Assembly: GCA_002293185.1 (NCBI GenBank)
Contig: DBCS01000008.1
Coordinates: 152,443-216,442, forward strand
Direction: 5' to 3'
Length of the DNA: 64,000 bases
From: Flavobacteriales bacterium UBA952
GTDB taxonomy: Bacteria; Bacteroidota; Bacteroidia; Flavobacteriales_D; Crocinitomicaceae
This document shows positions 18,000 to 26,249 of this stretch, in pieces (the first letter of the stretch is position 1; every line of letters starts with the position of its first letter). A program made the translations under genes and the position numbers. The notes under the pieces are model-generated. The model was given only the letters and a program-made list of their open reading frames with translations. It did not search any database and had not been told where the DNA came from.

Positions 18000-18680
18000 G
18001 TCAATACCACCAATTTCAGCAGAAAGTTTTAGGAAGGTGTATACCAACGGGTGGGGGAGGTCTCGGGTAGAAGAAATTTGCGGACAAAAGCTGGTCGCCA
18101 AGAAAAACGGATGTTCTTTGACGGTTATAATTTCTGGATCTTCGAACTGATTCACAGCCTCTATGTCAATAAATTGCCCGATTAACTGCTCAAGGAGCTG
18201 AGGATACATGCTGTAGCGCGTGGCACTCAATTCGACAGAACTACAATTTTCATAGAGCTTTTCCATTGCAACTGTTCTAGGAACTACGTCAATTCTTTCA
18301 AAATGAGAACTCGTGATTAAGTTTTCAGAAATGAGTTTTTCACCGTAGGGATTCATGTTATTGGCGGTGATGAGGTAATCTATAAAAATTCGAAAACACT
18401 CACCCGTTGCAAAAACAGGAATGGTTAGCTCAGCAAGTTGACGAAATACACCGTTAAGAAAAAATGGATTTAGGTAAGGACCAGGGGCTACCCAAACGCC
18501 ATCGTACTGTTCAAAGGATTGCTTTTTAAATTGCAATGCCTCATTCACCTTAATCCAGTAGTAATTAATTTCGAGTTCCAGAAATTCAGCGGCGTGGTCC
18601 AAAGAAAGGTTTGTCGCGTGGTGCGAATTGTAGGTGAAGTTGTAGTCGCCTATGATTGCTATTTTAAGTGCTTCACTCAT
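17982..18680 (-). CDS. Stand-alone CTP-synthase-type amidotransferase domain with degenerate active site
   Basis: 232 residues, matching only the C-terminal glutaminase half of CTP synthase. FEQYDGVWVAPGPYLNP corresponds to the GATase oxyanion strand region. The nucleophile Cys is retained at residue 95 (FATGECFRIF) but lacks the usual G-x-C-x-G-x-Q setting. The canonical F-H-P-E near the end reads F-C-P-Q (residues 198-201), so the catalytic His and Glu are gone. LPHPLVYTFLKLS matches the terminal P-H-P-L-F helix. It cannot be a normal glutaminase; a binding or regulatory role is possible. It lies 25 nt downstream of the lipoprotein gene. Confidence 0.78.
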   Translation of the reverse strand: MSEALKIAIIGDYNFTYNSHHATNLSLDHAAEFLELEINYYWIKVNEALQFKKQSFEQYDGVWVAPGPYLNPFFLNGVFRQLAELTIPVFATGECFRIFIDYLITANNMNPYGEKLISENLITSSHFERIDVVPRTVAMEKLYENCSSVELSATRYSMYPQLLEQLIGQFIDIEAVNQFEDPEIITVKEHPFFLATSFCPQISSTRDLPHPLVYTFLKLSAEIGGIDLQLQE

Positions 18681-18705
18681 TCAGGCGTTTTTGGTGCAAC
18701 TGCGC

Positions 18706-19356
18706 TTAGCGCTTAAACCAACCTCTCAACTTGGCATTATTGATTTGCACGGATTCTTCTGCACTTGTTTGCGGGTCTACGTACCAAACCTTACAACTGA
18801 AAGTTACTTCATATAAAGAGTAGTCTCCGGTGCCGTCAGATGCTTGCTTGAGAATAGTGAAATTAGCGGTTTGCCCTGGGTCAGATTCTCTTGAAATCCA
18901 AAATTTACCCGTGTTGTCTGTGTATGCAACTTGAACACCGTTGATGCTATTTGTGGCGAGGGTAGCTGCGTCTTTAAACGGTACTGGGTTGCCAGAATTG
19001 GTCATGTGAAAATCATTAAACATGGGGAGTGTAGGTGTTGCACTACCCGTGGCATCCCACTCGAGCGAGCCAAAAGAAAGAGAGATACTTTGCGGATTGG
19101 CCATAGAAGCTATTCCGGAGGTGTAAATGACTTTGGACATAACTGGTGCCACATTCACAATTTGGGAATCAATCGCAAAACCTAGATAATTATTTACGTT
19201 TTGGGTGAGTTCAACTTGTGTTCCATTGATGTATCCGACAAAACTTGCATTGAGGTCCACTTTATTGCTTGGTGGTGGAATAACTTCATGTTCTATGCAG
19301 GCAGAAGTAATGATTAATATTAAGGCTGCAAAAAAGGCAAAGCGCGTCAGTTTCAT
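18706..19356 (-). CDS. Hypothetical lipoprotein
   Basis: 216 residues from ATG 19356, which starts a lipoprotein signal (MKLTRFAFFAALILIITSAC, Cys 20). The mature part is beta-rich and Gly/Ser/Thr-rich (NASFVGYINGTQVELT, YTDNTGKFWISRESDPGQTANFT). It resembles small Bacteroidota surface lipoproteins of unknown role. I do not recognise a specific domain. A complete promoter lies upstream, so it is probably expressed on its own or with the CTP-synthase-like gene. Confidence 0.65.
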   Translation of the reverse strand: MKLTRFAFFAALILIITSACIEHEVIPPPSNKVDLNASFVGYINGTQVELTQNVNNYLGFAIDSQIVNVAPVMSKVIYTSGIASMANPQSISLSFGSLEWDATGSATPTLPMFNDFHMTNSGNPVPFKDAATLATNSINGVQVAYTDNTGKFWISRESDPGQTANFTILKQASDGTGDYSLYEVTFSCKVWYVDPQTSAEESVQINNAKLRGWFKR

Positions 19357-19382
19357 GCGTTTGTGTTTAAGGTATAATAATT

Positions 19383-19413
19383 CAAATTTAGTTCTATAAA
19401 CGGAATTGTCCAA
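19383..19413 (-). promoter_or_regulatory. -33/-7 promoter of the lipoprotein gene
   Basis: On the minus strand TTG (19413-19411), a 20-nt spacer, then TAAATTTG (19390-19383), a good match to the Bacteroidota consensus. It lies 26 nt upstream of the ATG at 19356. Confidence 0.55.
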
Positions 19414-19445
19414 AAAAAGATGCTTAACAATTTAAAAAAGTAGAA

Positions 19446-19925
19446 TTACTTGGACTGGAGCAACTTCAGAAAATCCTGAAGAATTGTTGGGTGTAGTGGA
19501 ACTGCACCTTTACAAATCAGTGTATATACCTCTTGCGCTTTTTGTTCAGAACTTTTTTTAGTCCCAATTTGTAAGTGAAATTGAGACCAATTATTTTTGA
19601 TTGGAGTGATAAAATCATCAGGCATACAATCGCTAAGTATTCCCTCAGTATCGGTTTGTAAATGATAGAGGTTCCAAACTTCATCTTGAAAATCAAATAC
19701 AGTGATAAAATCAAGACCAATATGCAATAAACCAGGTAGTTGATTATATACTTTTTCAAGGACAATATTGGCAAACGTATCGATGAATTCTTGTGCCTTT
19801 TGTGGATTTTTAATTGCAAGTTCTCGCCATTCGGCATCGTAAAGCTCATTGACGATTAAAAACTGCTTGAACTCAATTTCGAGTTCTGCAAGTTCAGCTG
19901 CAGTTAAAGCTCTGAATTTTAGCAT
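19446..19925 (-). CDS. Conserved hypothetical protein (DUF6495-like)
   Basis: 159 residues, acidic, no signal peptide. The N-terminus MLKFRALTAAELAELEIEF, with a following WRELAIKNPQKAQEFIDTF helix, resembles a small Bacteroidota-only family (DUF6495 as I recall it). It starts 1 nt inside the end of gldH, so it is probably translationally coupled to the radA-gldH operon. Function unknown; the domain name is from memory. Confidence 0.6.
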   Translation of the reverse strand: MLKFRALTAAELAELEIEFKQFLIVNELYDAEWRELAIKNPQKAQEFIDTFANIVLEKVYNQLPGLLHIGLDFITVFDFQDEVWNLYHLQTDTEGILSDCMPDDFITPIKNNWSQFHLQIGTKKSSEQKAQEVYTLICKGAVPLHPTILQDFLKLLQSK

Positions 19926-20392
19926 TAGTCCTTCTCGCTCACTTGAACTTCTAGACTGATATCCAGCAATTCAGTAACGCGTTTTTCTGTAATGGCTTGC
20001 TCGAGTTCAAATTTATATTTGCCTTTGAAAGGCACTTTGCGGCGCTGAAAAATGAGTTGGTGCTCTACAACCGTACCCGATTTTTTGCCGATCCAGTTTC
20101 CGTTTGGATCAGCCATTTTGATTTCGTAAGGTTCGCGAACACTTTTGACAAAAGGAGGGGTGGTGCGCAAAAATATCCAAAGATTGTTGTAGGCGTAATC
20201 AGTAGTGCTGCGAAGGGTAAAAATGAAATCGTATAGTTCTGTGGTGTCTTGAATAGAAACTTCGAATTTTGGTTTCACGTTTTGTGTCCATTGCTCGTCT
20301 TTGAAACGGTATGCTTTGGTGTAGACTGCTTCCTTAGTACAACTCGTGAGGAGGAGTCCTAAAAGCGCGAACAGACTAATTAGCTTTTTCAT
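19925..20392 (-). CDS. gldH: Gliding-motility lipoprotein GldH
   Basis: 155 residues from ATG 20392, where a lipoprotein signal begins (MKKLISLFALLGLLLTSC, Cys 18). The conserved GldH core is visible: YRFKDEQWTQNVKPKFEV, then DTTELYDFIFTLRSTTDYAYNNLWIF, and a later GKYKFELEQAITEKRV segment. GldH is a periplasmic lipoprotein needed for flavobacterial gliding and type IX secretion-linked motility. It overlaps the 3' end of the PSP1 gene by 17 nt, the common Bacteroidota order. No other gld genes are in the window. Confidence 0.9.
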   Translation of the reverse strand: MKKLISLFALLGLLLTSCTKEAVYTKAYRFKDEQWTQNVKPKFEVSIQDTTELYDFIFTLRSTTDYAYNNLWIFLRTTPPFVKSVREPYEIKMADPNGNWIGKKSGTVVEHQLIFQRRKVPFKGKYKFELEQAITEKRVTELLDISLEVQVSEKD

Positions 20393-21545
20393 TATTTGGC
20401 CCTCCGGGGTTCGGTTTGCGTGGTTTGCGATTGGGTCTTCTTTTATGGTTGTTATTAAACGATTTTTCAAAGCGTGTAAGGCTGTCTTGGCCCACAACAT
20501 TCTGATATCCGATTTCTTCGACCTTTTCTTTGACTTGAGCGAAGTCAGCTAAGTCTTTTGGTTTGATGCCGTCTTTGTTGAGCTTTTTGATCTCAGATAC
20601 ACGCTCAGGTGTGAGTGCAACCATTCCATTTTCTCCTTTGTAGGCGTACCAAATAATGCGCTTGAATACATCGGTTTTCATGTGAACGGCATCTCCTTTT
20701 TCTGTTTGAAGCTTGCCATCAGCTTTGGGCATTGACTTAATGGCATCTAAGTACATGTCGAGTTCGTAGTTGAGGCAGCATTTGAGCTTACCGCATTGAC
20801 CCGCTAATTTTTGTGGGTTTAACGAGAGTTGTTGGTAGCGCGCAGCAGATGTTGATACGGATCTAAAATCGGTAAGCCAGGTGCTACAGCAAAGTTCGCG
20901 ACCGCAAGAGCCGATACCACCTATACTAGCTGCTTCTTGACGCGAGCCAATTTGGCGCATCTCGACACGCACTTTGAAGCGGTCGGCCAAGTCTTTAATG
21001 AGCTGACGAAAATCTATGCGGCCCTCAGCAGTGTAGTAAAAAGTGGCTTTACTAAGATCTGCTTGATATTCGACATCTGAGATTTTCATGTCGAGGCTTA
21101 AGTTTTGTGCAAAAGTACGTGATTGGGTAAGGAGTTCTCTTTCCAAACCACGACCCTTGATCCATTTGTCGATTTCTTCTTGGGTGGCGATGTGCAAGAT
21201 TTTTTTACACTCCATTGCCTTGAGGTTGGGTGCTTTTTTCTTGACTTGAATTCGAGCGAGTTCACCAAGAGCCGAAACTACGCCGATATCCCATCCCGGG
21301 CTTGTATCTACTGAAATGACGTCGCCTGTTTGTAAAGAGAGGTGGTCTGCGTTTCTGTAAAAAGCTTTTCGGGCGTTTTTAAAGCGGACCTCTACAAGAT
21401 CAAAAGTACTCTGCCCTTCGGGTAAACTAACATTGGAAAGCCAATCAAAAACGTCTAGTTTATTGCATCCGCCACTGCTACATGTGCCGTTGTTTTTACA
21501 ACCGTTTGGTGTCCCTCCACCGCTACTACATGACGTACAGCCCAT
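20376..21545 (-). CDS. PSP1/RicT-like protein
   Basis: 389 residues. The N-terminus is Cys/Gly-rich (MGCTSCSSGGG, Cys at 3, 6, 16, 22 and 27), as in the Bacteroidota RicT/YaaT homologues. The PSP1 domain follows: ADHLSLQTGDVISV, DIGVVSALGE, KATFYYTAEGRIDFRQLIKDLA, and the Cys-containing GSCGRELCCSTWL and LAGQCGKLKCCLNYE. In Bacillus the RicT/YaaT complex affects mRNA maturation. The extra conserved Cys residues suggest Fe-S or other metal binding. The C-terminal ~30 residues are Arg/Pro/Asn-rich. It lies between holB and gldH. Confidence 0.87.
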   Translation of the reverse strand: MGCTSCSSGGGTPNGCKNNGTCSSGGCNKLDVFDWLSNVSLPEGQSTFDLVEVRFKNARKAFYRNADHLSLQTGDVISVDTSPGWDIGVVSALGELARIQVKKKAPNLKAMECKKILHIATQEEIDKWIKGRGLERELLTQSRTFAQNLSLDMKISDVEYQADLSKATFYYTAEGRIDFRQLIKDLADRFKVRVEMRQIGSRQEAASIGGIGSCGRELCCSTWLTDFRSVSTSAARYQQLSLNPQKLAGQCGKLKCCLNYELDMYLDAIKSMPKADGKLQTEKGDAVHMKTDVFKRIIWYAYKGENGMVALTPERVSEIKKLNKDGIKPKDLADFAQVKEKVEEIGYQNVVGQDSLTRFEKSFNNNHKRRPNRKPRKPNPGGPNNEKAN

Positions 21546-21587
21546 TTGTTTTTTTGTTGTAAAGATAATAAATAAAGTTAGTGGGAG

Positions 21588-22706
21588 CTACGCTTGATGG
21601 ATGTAGCGCATCGTCTGAAAACAAAGTTGTGTAAATAAGATGCGGGCGTTGGCATTGCGGTCAATTTGATAATAAGCACTGTCTAGTGTACTGATGAATT
21701 CTCGGATGTTGTTGCCGGATATAAAAGGTGCAAATTTTTCTAAAAACGCAGCTTCCTCAGCAGAAACTTTGGTGAGGGTATCTCCCATATAGTTGGTCAG
21801 GATACTTTGGCGCAGCATGTGCAGCGTATATTGAATAAATAATTTTTGTCTTTCCTTACCAATAGCTGCAAGGTCATCTGCCCAGTTCATCATGGACAGT
21901 ACTTCTTTTTTGTAGCAAACCCGCATGAGTTGAATAAACTGATCTCGTTGCTGCTCCTGGTTTTCGGTAGTGTCTAAGTAGGCCAAAGCTGCCAACAGTG
22001 AGCCATCTGCAAAGGCTGCTACCGCATCGGCATTTGTTCGGGTCTGATTTTTAGTTTGCTGCAAATAAGTACTTAGATCGTCTGTATTTATTTTGGGTAT
22101 GCGGATGAGCTGTGTTCTGGATTGGATGGTGATCATGAGTTTGTTGGCATCGTCACTAACCAATAAAAAGAGTGTTTTGGCCGGGGGTTCTTCGAGAATC
22201 TTAAGCAGTTTGTTGGCGCAATCGGCGTTCATTTCTTCAGGTTGCCAAATGATCATGACTTTATAACCACCTTCGTAGCCCTTGAGATTGAGCTTTTTTA
22301 TGATTTCTTTACTTTCATCGGTGCCAATGACGGGTTTACGCAATTTGTTGTCGATGCGCTCGGTCCATTGAAAGAGATCGAAATAAGGATTGTGTTGTAT
22401 TTGAGCGCGCCAGTCTGCTAAGAATAAATCGGAGGTTTTGCCGATGCTGAGCACCACAGGAAATACAAAATGGAGATCGGGATGTTGGAGTTGCTGTACT
22501 TTCTGACACGAAGCGCACTGACCGCAGCTATCCTCGGCTAGCCGATTGGTACAAAATAAATATTGGCTAAATGCCAAAGCGAGCGGAAGCCCTCCATTAC
22601 CTGCCGCTCCTTGGAGAAGTTGGGCGTGCGCAATTTTGCCGGTTTCGATTTCACGAATGAGCTCGCGCTTGAGCGTTGAATGACCAATGACTTGCTGAAA
22701 TTGCAC
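21588..22706 (-). CDS. holB: DNA polymerase III subunit delta prime
   Basis: 372 residues if started at GTG 22706. That start gives the family-typical first residues (M)QFQQVIGHSTLKREL, and a -7 promoter element ends 3 nt upstream. The alternative TTG at 22712 overlaps that element. The AAA+ clamp-loader fold is seen in LLQGAAGNGGLPLALAF (Walker A lacking Lys, as expected for delta prime), the CGQCASCQKV zinc-binding cluster, and LLKILEEPPAKTLFLLVSDD. The protein helps load the sliding clamp at the replication fork. It is in an operon after rsmI. Confidence 0.9.
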   Translation of the reverse strand: MQFQQVIGHSTLKRELIREIETGKIAHAQLLQGAAGNGGLPLALAFSQYLFCTNRLAEDSCGQCASCQKVQQLQHPDLHFVFPVVLSIGKTSDLFLADWRAQIQHNPYFDLFQWTERIDNKLRKPVIGTDESKEIIKKLNLKGYEGGYKVMIIWQPEEMNADCANKLLKILEEPPAKTLFLLVSDDANKLMITIQSRTQLIRIPKINTDDLSTYLQQTKNQTRTNADAVAAFADGSLLAALAYLDTTENQEQQRDQFIQLMRVCYKKEVLSMMNWADDLAAIGKERQKLFIQYTLHMLRQSILTNYMGDTLTKVSAEEAAFLEKFAPFISGNNIREFISTLDSAYYQIDRNANARILFTQLCFQTMRYIHQA

Positions 22707-22709
22707 CTT

Positions 22710-22717
22710 CAAAAATA
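22710..22717 (-). promoter_or_regulatory. -7 element 3 nt before a GTG start of holB
   Basis: Minus strand TATTTTTG, AAG, then GTG at 22706-22704. It lies inside the rsmI-holB gap and favours the GTG over the TTG start. No -33 at ideal spacing. Confidence 0.45.
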
Positions 22718-22732
22718 GCTAAAATGACCCAA

Positions 22733-23407
22733 TTATTCCGCGTTTCCTTTCAAGAGTAAAACGATTTCACCTTTTGCATCATGTTGTGCAAAATAGGTTT
22801 TTAGCTCAGCTAAAGTTCCTCGGTGGTAGGTTTCAAATTTCTTGCTAATTTCCCTCACTATACAGGCTTCTCTTTCGGGGTCTAACCATTCGCACATTTG
22901 AGCAAGCGTTTTGGCAATGCGATGCGGAGATTCATAAAGGACAATAGTTCTGTTTTCATGAGCCAAAGCCTGTATTTTGGTTTGGCGACCTTTTTTGTGG
23001 GGCAAGAACCCTTCAAATACAAATTTGTCGCAGGGAAACCCAGAAGCTACCAGTGCCGGCACAAACGCTGTTGGGCCGGGAAGGCATTCGACTTCTATAC
23101 CTGCCTGTACACAAGCCCTTACTAACAAAAAACCAGGATCTGAAATACCGGGTGTACCGGCATCAGAAACCAATACACAAAATTCATGTTGTGCGATGAG
23201 TTCAATGGTTTTGTCTAAGAAGCGGTGTTCGTTGTGGGCGTGAAAAGCCAACACTTTTTTCTTGATTTCGAAATGGTTCAGTAATTTATTGGTCACTCGG
23301 GTATCTTCGGCAAAAATAAGGGGTGTTTCTTGTAAGATACGCAATGCACGAAGCGTGATGTCTTCGAGGTTTCCGATAGGGGTTGGAACGAGGATGAGTC
23401 TAGGCAT
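22733..23407 (-). CDS. rsmI: 16S rRNA (cytidine1402-2'-O)-methyltransferase
   Basis: 224 residues. The protein begins LILVPTPIGNLEDITLRALRIL, the RsmI signature. It continues with FAEDTRVTNKLLNHF, VLVSDAGTPGISDPG and CLPGPTAFVPALVASGFP, the tetrapyrrole-methylase-fold SAM-binding blocks. It methylates the ribose of C1402 in the 30S decoding centre. It is 3 nt downstream of radA. At 224 residues it is shorter than the ~285-residue E. coli protein, lacking the C-terminal helical extension, as is common in Bacteroidota. Confidence 0.94.
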   Translation of the reverse strand: MPRLILVPTPIGNLEDITLRALRILQETPLIFAEDTRVTNKLLNHFEIKKKVLAFHAHNEHRFLDKTIELIAQHEFCVLVSDAGTPGISDPGFLLVRACVQAGIEVECLPGPTAFVPALVASGFPCDKFVFEGFLPHKKGRQTKIQALAHENRTIVLYESPHRIAKTLAQMCEWLDPEREACIVREISKKFETYHRGTLAELKTYFAQHDAKGEIVLLLKGNAE

Positions 23408-23410
23408 GGC

Positions 23411-24769
23411 TTAAGCAAAAACCGCACGCACCACTTCTTCTATCTTGGTGCAAGGGATGATTTCTATTTGGTGTTTGTGTCCTTTTATTCCTTTTGAATA
23501 TTTGGATACGATAATTTTTTTGTAGCCTAGTTTTTCGAGTTCACCAAGGCGCTGCTCAAGCCTGTTAACAGGCCTAAGTTCTCCGCTCAGGCCAATCTCG
23601 GCAGCAAAGGAGATGGTTTTGTCAATGGCGAGGTCGGCATTCGACGACAAAATAGCCATAGCTACAGCGAGGTCAATGGCGGGGTCATCTACTTTGATAC
23701 CACCGGCAATGTTTAAGAATACATCTTTGGCTGCTAAACGAAAGCCACAGCGTTTTTCAAGAACGGCGAGTAGCATGTTGAGCCGCTTGACATCAAAACC
23801 TGTAGACGAGCGCTGCGGCGTACCATAAGCGGCAGAGGAAACGAGTGCTTGTACTTCAATGAGTAGTGGCCGAATGCCATCCACCATAGAGGCAACAGCA
23901 ACGCCGCTCAGCGCTTCAGAACCAATAGAAACCAATACCTCAGAAGGGTTGGCTACCGGCAAGAGCCCGTTGCCTTGCATACTGTAAATTCCGAGTTCAT
24001 TGGTAGATCCAAAGCGGTTTTTAATACTGCGCAAAAGTCGGTAAATATGATGGCGATCCCCTTCAAATTGCAGTACGGCATCGACCATGTGCTCCAGCAC
24101 TTTTGGACCAGCTATGGTACCGTCTTTGGTGATGTGTCCTATTAAGAAAATTGGAATATCTGTTTGTTTGGCAAAACGCAAAAGATTGGCGGTGCACTCG
24201 CGTACTTGCACCACTGAACCAGGCGAGCTTTCAACGCTATCGGTGTAGAGCGTTTGAATGGAATCGATGATTAGTAATTGCGGTTGAATGGCCTCGGCCT
24301 GTATCAAAACTTGTTGCAAGTTGGTTTCGGTGAGTAAGTAACAGTTGGGGTTGTCTAAACCGAGGCGTTCGGCGCGCATTCTGATCTGCTGTTCGCTTTC
24401 TTCACCTGAAACGTAAAGTACTTTGAGCTGCTCTTTGATAGCGAGTTGTAGCAAAAGCGTCGACTTACCAATGCCAGGATCACCACCGAGCAGATTGATA
24501 GAACCCGGAACAATACCGCCGCCTAAAACTCTATTCAGTTCAAAATCTTTAAGAGCAATGCGGCTTTCTTCACTTTTGACAACTTCTTGTATTCGTACGG
24601 CTTGCTGCGCTTGGGACGATTTAGAAAAACTCACTACGTGTTTGGGCGTTTTTTCGGTGCGCTCTTCTACGAAGGTATTCCACTCTTTGCAACTGGGGCA
24701 TTTGCCCAGCCATTGGGCTGCTTCATGACCGCAATTTTGACAAAAAAAGGCAGATTTTGCTTTTGACAT
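23411..24769 (-). CDS. radA: DNA repair protein RadA
   Basis: 452 residues. The start is ATG 24769; an upstream TTG at 24790 overlaps the promoter, and the family usually begins just before the zinc finger. The N-terminal C4 zinc finger FFCQNCGHEAAQWLGKCPSC, Walker A GGDPGIGKSTLLLQ, the RadA-specific KNRFGSTNELG motif and a C-terminal Lon-like domain (VFLNIAGGIKVDDPAIDLAV) are all present. RadA drives branch migration in recombinational repair. It is the first gene of the radA-rsmI-holB-ricT-gldH unit. Confidence 0.96.
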   Translation of the reverse strand: MSKAKSAFFCQNCGHEAAQWLGKCPSCKEWNTFVEERTEKTPKHVVSFSKSSQAQQAVRIQEVVKSEESRIALKDFELNRVLGGGIVPGSINLLGGDPGIGKSTLLLQLAIKEQLKVLYVSGEESEQQIRMRAERLGLDNPNCYLLTETNLQQVLIQAEAIQPQLLIIDSIQTLYTDSVESSPGSVVQVRECTANLLRFAKQTDIPIFLIGHITKDGTIAGPKVLEHMVDAVLQFEGDRHHIYRLLRSIKNRFGSTNELGIYSMQGNGLLPVANPSEVLVSIGSEALSGVAVASMVDGIRPLLIEVQALVSSAAYGTPQRSSTGFDVKRLNMLLAVLEKRCGFRLAAKDVFLNIAGGIKVDDPAIDLAVAMAILSSNADLAIDKTISFAAEIGLSGELRPVNRLEQRLGELEKLGYKKIIVSKYSKGIKGHKHQIEIIPCTKIEEVVRAVFA

Positions 24770-24787
24770 GGGTTGTTTTCGTTTAGA

Positions 24788-24795
24788 CAAAGGTA
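24788..24795 (-). promoter_or_regulatory. -7 element of the radA operon
   Basis: TACCTTTG on the minus strand, 18 nt before the ATG at 24769. It overlaps the alternative TTG start and so supports the shorter radA. Confidence 0.5.
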
Positions 24796-24890
24796 TCTAA
24801 AAAAGCATGTCGGCTGCTGGCTTTTAAGTACTTAATCGGTAAGATTACCGAAAAGAAAAATATTTTTTTGAAGATTTTTTAGTCCGTTCA

Positions 24891-24919
24891 TTGTCACAAT
24901 ATCAAAAAATATAATTTTG
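24891..24919 (+). promoter_or_regulatory. -33/-7 promoter of the acidic-tail gene
   Basis: TTG (24891-24893), 18-nt spacer, TAATTTTG (24912-24919). This is one of the best promoter matches in the window and lies 24 nt before the ATG at 24944. Confidence 0.65.
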
Positions 24920-24943
24920 CCATGTAAAAAAGTTGTCAATCCT

Positions 24944-25288
24944 ATGTCAAAAAGAAGAGCGATCATCAGTTACGACAAGCTGAGTATTGAACAGAAAAAA
25001 CAAATTCTCCGTGATTTCCCCGACGGATACATCAACCATCTAACGACCATCAAAACGCCAACCGGCGAGGTCCTTGATGCGTTGGTATGGGAAACCGAAG
25101 AGGTCATTTACCTCGTCAAAATCAACAAAGTTATGCCTAAGGCCAAAGCAGTTGTCAGTGAAGAAGAAGAAAACTTTGAAGATGATTTTGACAAAGTTGA
25201 CGACCTCAAGGACGACGACCTCAATGAGGATGAAGAAGAACAGGATGATTTTGCCGACGACGAACCTTCCGACGACGACGAAGATTAA
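24944..25288 (+). CDS. Small conserved protein with a highly acidic C-terminal tail
   Basis: 114 residues, start ATG 24944. The first ~65 residues are a compact domain (RAIISYDKLSIEQKKQILRD, then TPTGEVLDALVWETEEVIYLVKI). The last ~45 residues are almost entirely Asp and Glu. Similar Bacteroidota proteins are sometimes labelled DNA primase without visible basis. The acidic tail could mimic nucleic acid or bind basic proteins, which is inference. A short intergenic region with an inverted repeat separates it from deoC. Confidence 0.65.
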   Translation: MSKRRAIISYDKLSIEQKKQILRDFPDGYINHLTTIKTPTGEVLDALVWETEEVIYLVKINKVMPKAKAVVSEEEENFEDDFDKVDDLKDDDLNEDEEEQDDFADDEPSDDDED

Positions 25289-25297
25289 GTCTTTCGT

Positions 25298-25321
25298 ACC
25301 CAAGTTTTTTTAACTTTGGGT
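25298..25321 (+). promoter_or_regulatory. deoC -7 element inside an inverted repeat
   Basis: TAACTTTG (25311-25318) lies 5 nt before the deoC ATG at 25324. An imperfect inverted repeat, ACCCAAG (25298-25304) and CTTTGGGT (25314-25321), frames it. It could be an operator or a short terminator for the upstream gene. Confidence 0.45.
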
Positions 25322-25323
25322 CA

Positions 25324-26247
25324 ATGCAGCCCAAATACACACCACAAGAGCTTTTAGTGCGCCTAAAAAGTGCGCCGCCAATTGATCAAATTGGTACACA
25401 CGAGCGCATTTCAAAAATTCAATCCAGAAGCCTGAAAGGCCCAGCAAAGCTGCATGGTTTGCGTTTGGCGCTCTCCATGATCGATCTCACTACTTTAGAA
25501 GGAAAAGACACGCCGTCAAAAGTCCGGCAACTTTGCATCAAAGCACAGCATTTACATGGCATTAACCCTGATCTACCCAAAGTTGCAGCAGTTTGTGTGT
25601 ATCCAACCATGGTGGGTGTTGCTAAGAAAGCATTAGAAAATTCAACTATCAAAGTAGCTGCTGTTTCTACAGCTTTTCCGTCTGGGCAAGCGCCGTTTGA
25701 AGTCAAAAAGTTAGATACTCTTTACGCCCTAGAACACGGAGCCGATGAAATCGATATGGTCATTTCCAGAGGTCATTTCTTAGCCGGGGAGTACAATTAT
25801 GTATTTGACGAAATCGCTGCAATTAAAGCATTATGTGGGTCTGCACGGCTCAAGGTAATCTTTGAAACCGCCGAGCTCGATTCTTTAGATCAAGTACGCC
25901 GTATTTCCGATTTGGCAATTGCAGCTGGTGCCAATTTCATCAAAACTTCTACTGGTAAAATACAACCAGCCGCCACTTTTCCGGTGGTTTTGACTATGCT
26001 CGGTGCCATTAAAGATCACTTTGATAAAACGGGTCAAATGATAGGAATGAAACCTGCGGGGGGTATTTCATCTGCAAAAATTGCCTTGCAGCATCTTTTA
26101 TTAGTAAAAGAGGTACTTGGAGAGGCGTGGCTTACCAATGAGTGGTATCGTTTTGGCGCCAGCAGTTTAGCCAATGATCTGTTGATGCAATACCAAAAAC
26201 AATTGACCGGAAAATACCAGTCAGCTGCTTACTTTTCAATAGACTAA
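25324..26247 (+). CDS. deoC: Deoxyribose-phosphate aldolase (long, DERA-type)
   Basis: 307 residues, closer to the eukaryotic-type DERA (~318) than to short DeoC (~220-260). It cleaves 2-deoxyribose-5-phosphate to glyceraldehyde-3-phosphate and acetaldehyde. The Schiff-base Lys is in FIKTSTGKIQPAAT. Supporting blocks are AAVCVYPTMVGVAKKAL, HGADEIDMVISRG and MKPAGGISSAKIALQHL. It lies 2 nt before an aldehyde dehydrogenase gene, which could oxidise the acetaldehyde product. Confidence 0.95.
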   Translation: MQPKYTPQELLVRLKSAPPIDQIGTHERISKIQSRSLKGPAKLHGLRLALSMIDLTTLEGKDTPSKVRQLCIKAQHLHGINPDLPKVAAVCVYPTMVGVAKKALENSTIKVAAVSTAFPSGQAPFEVKKLDTLYALEHGADEIDMVISRGHFLAGEYNYVFDEIAAIKALCGSARLKVIFETAELDSLDQVRRISDLAIAAGANFIKTSTGKIQPAATFPVVLTMLGAIKDHFDKTGQMIGMKPAGGISSAKIALQHLLLVKEVLGEAWLTNEWYRFGASSLANDLLMQYQKQLTGKYQSAAYFSID

Positions 26248-26249
26248 CT

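Noticed and set aside
25040..25303. Open frame antisense to the acidic-tail gene
   Set aside because: It is the reverse reading of Asp/Glu-rich codons, giving a Phe/Val-rich string with no domain or start signal.
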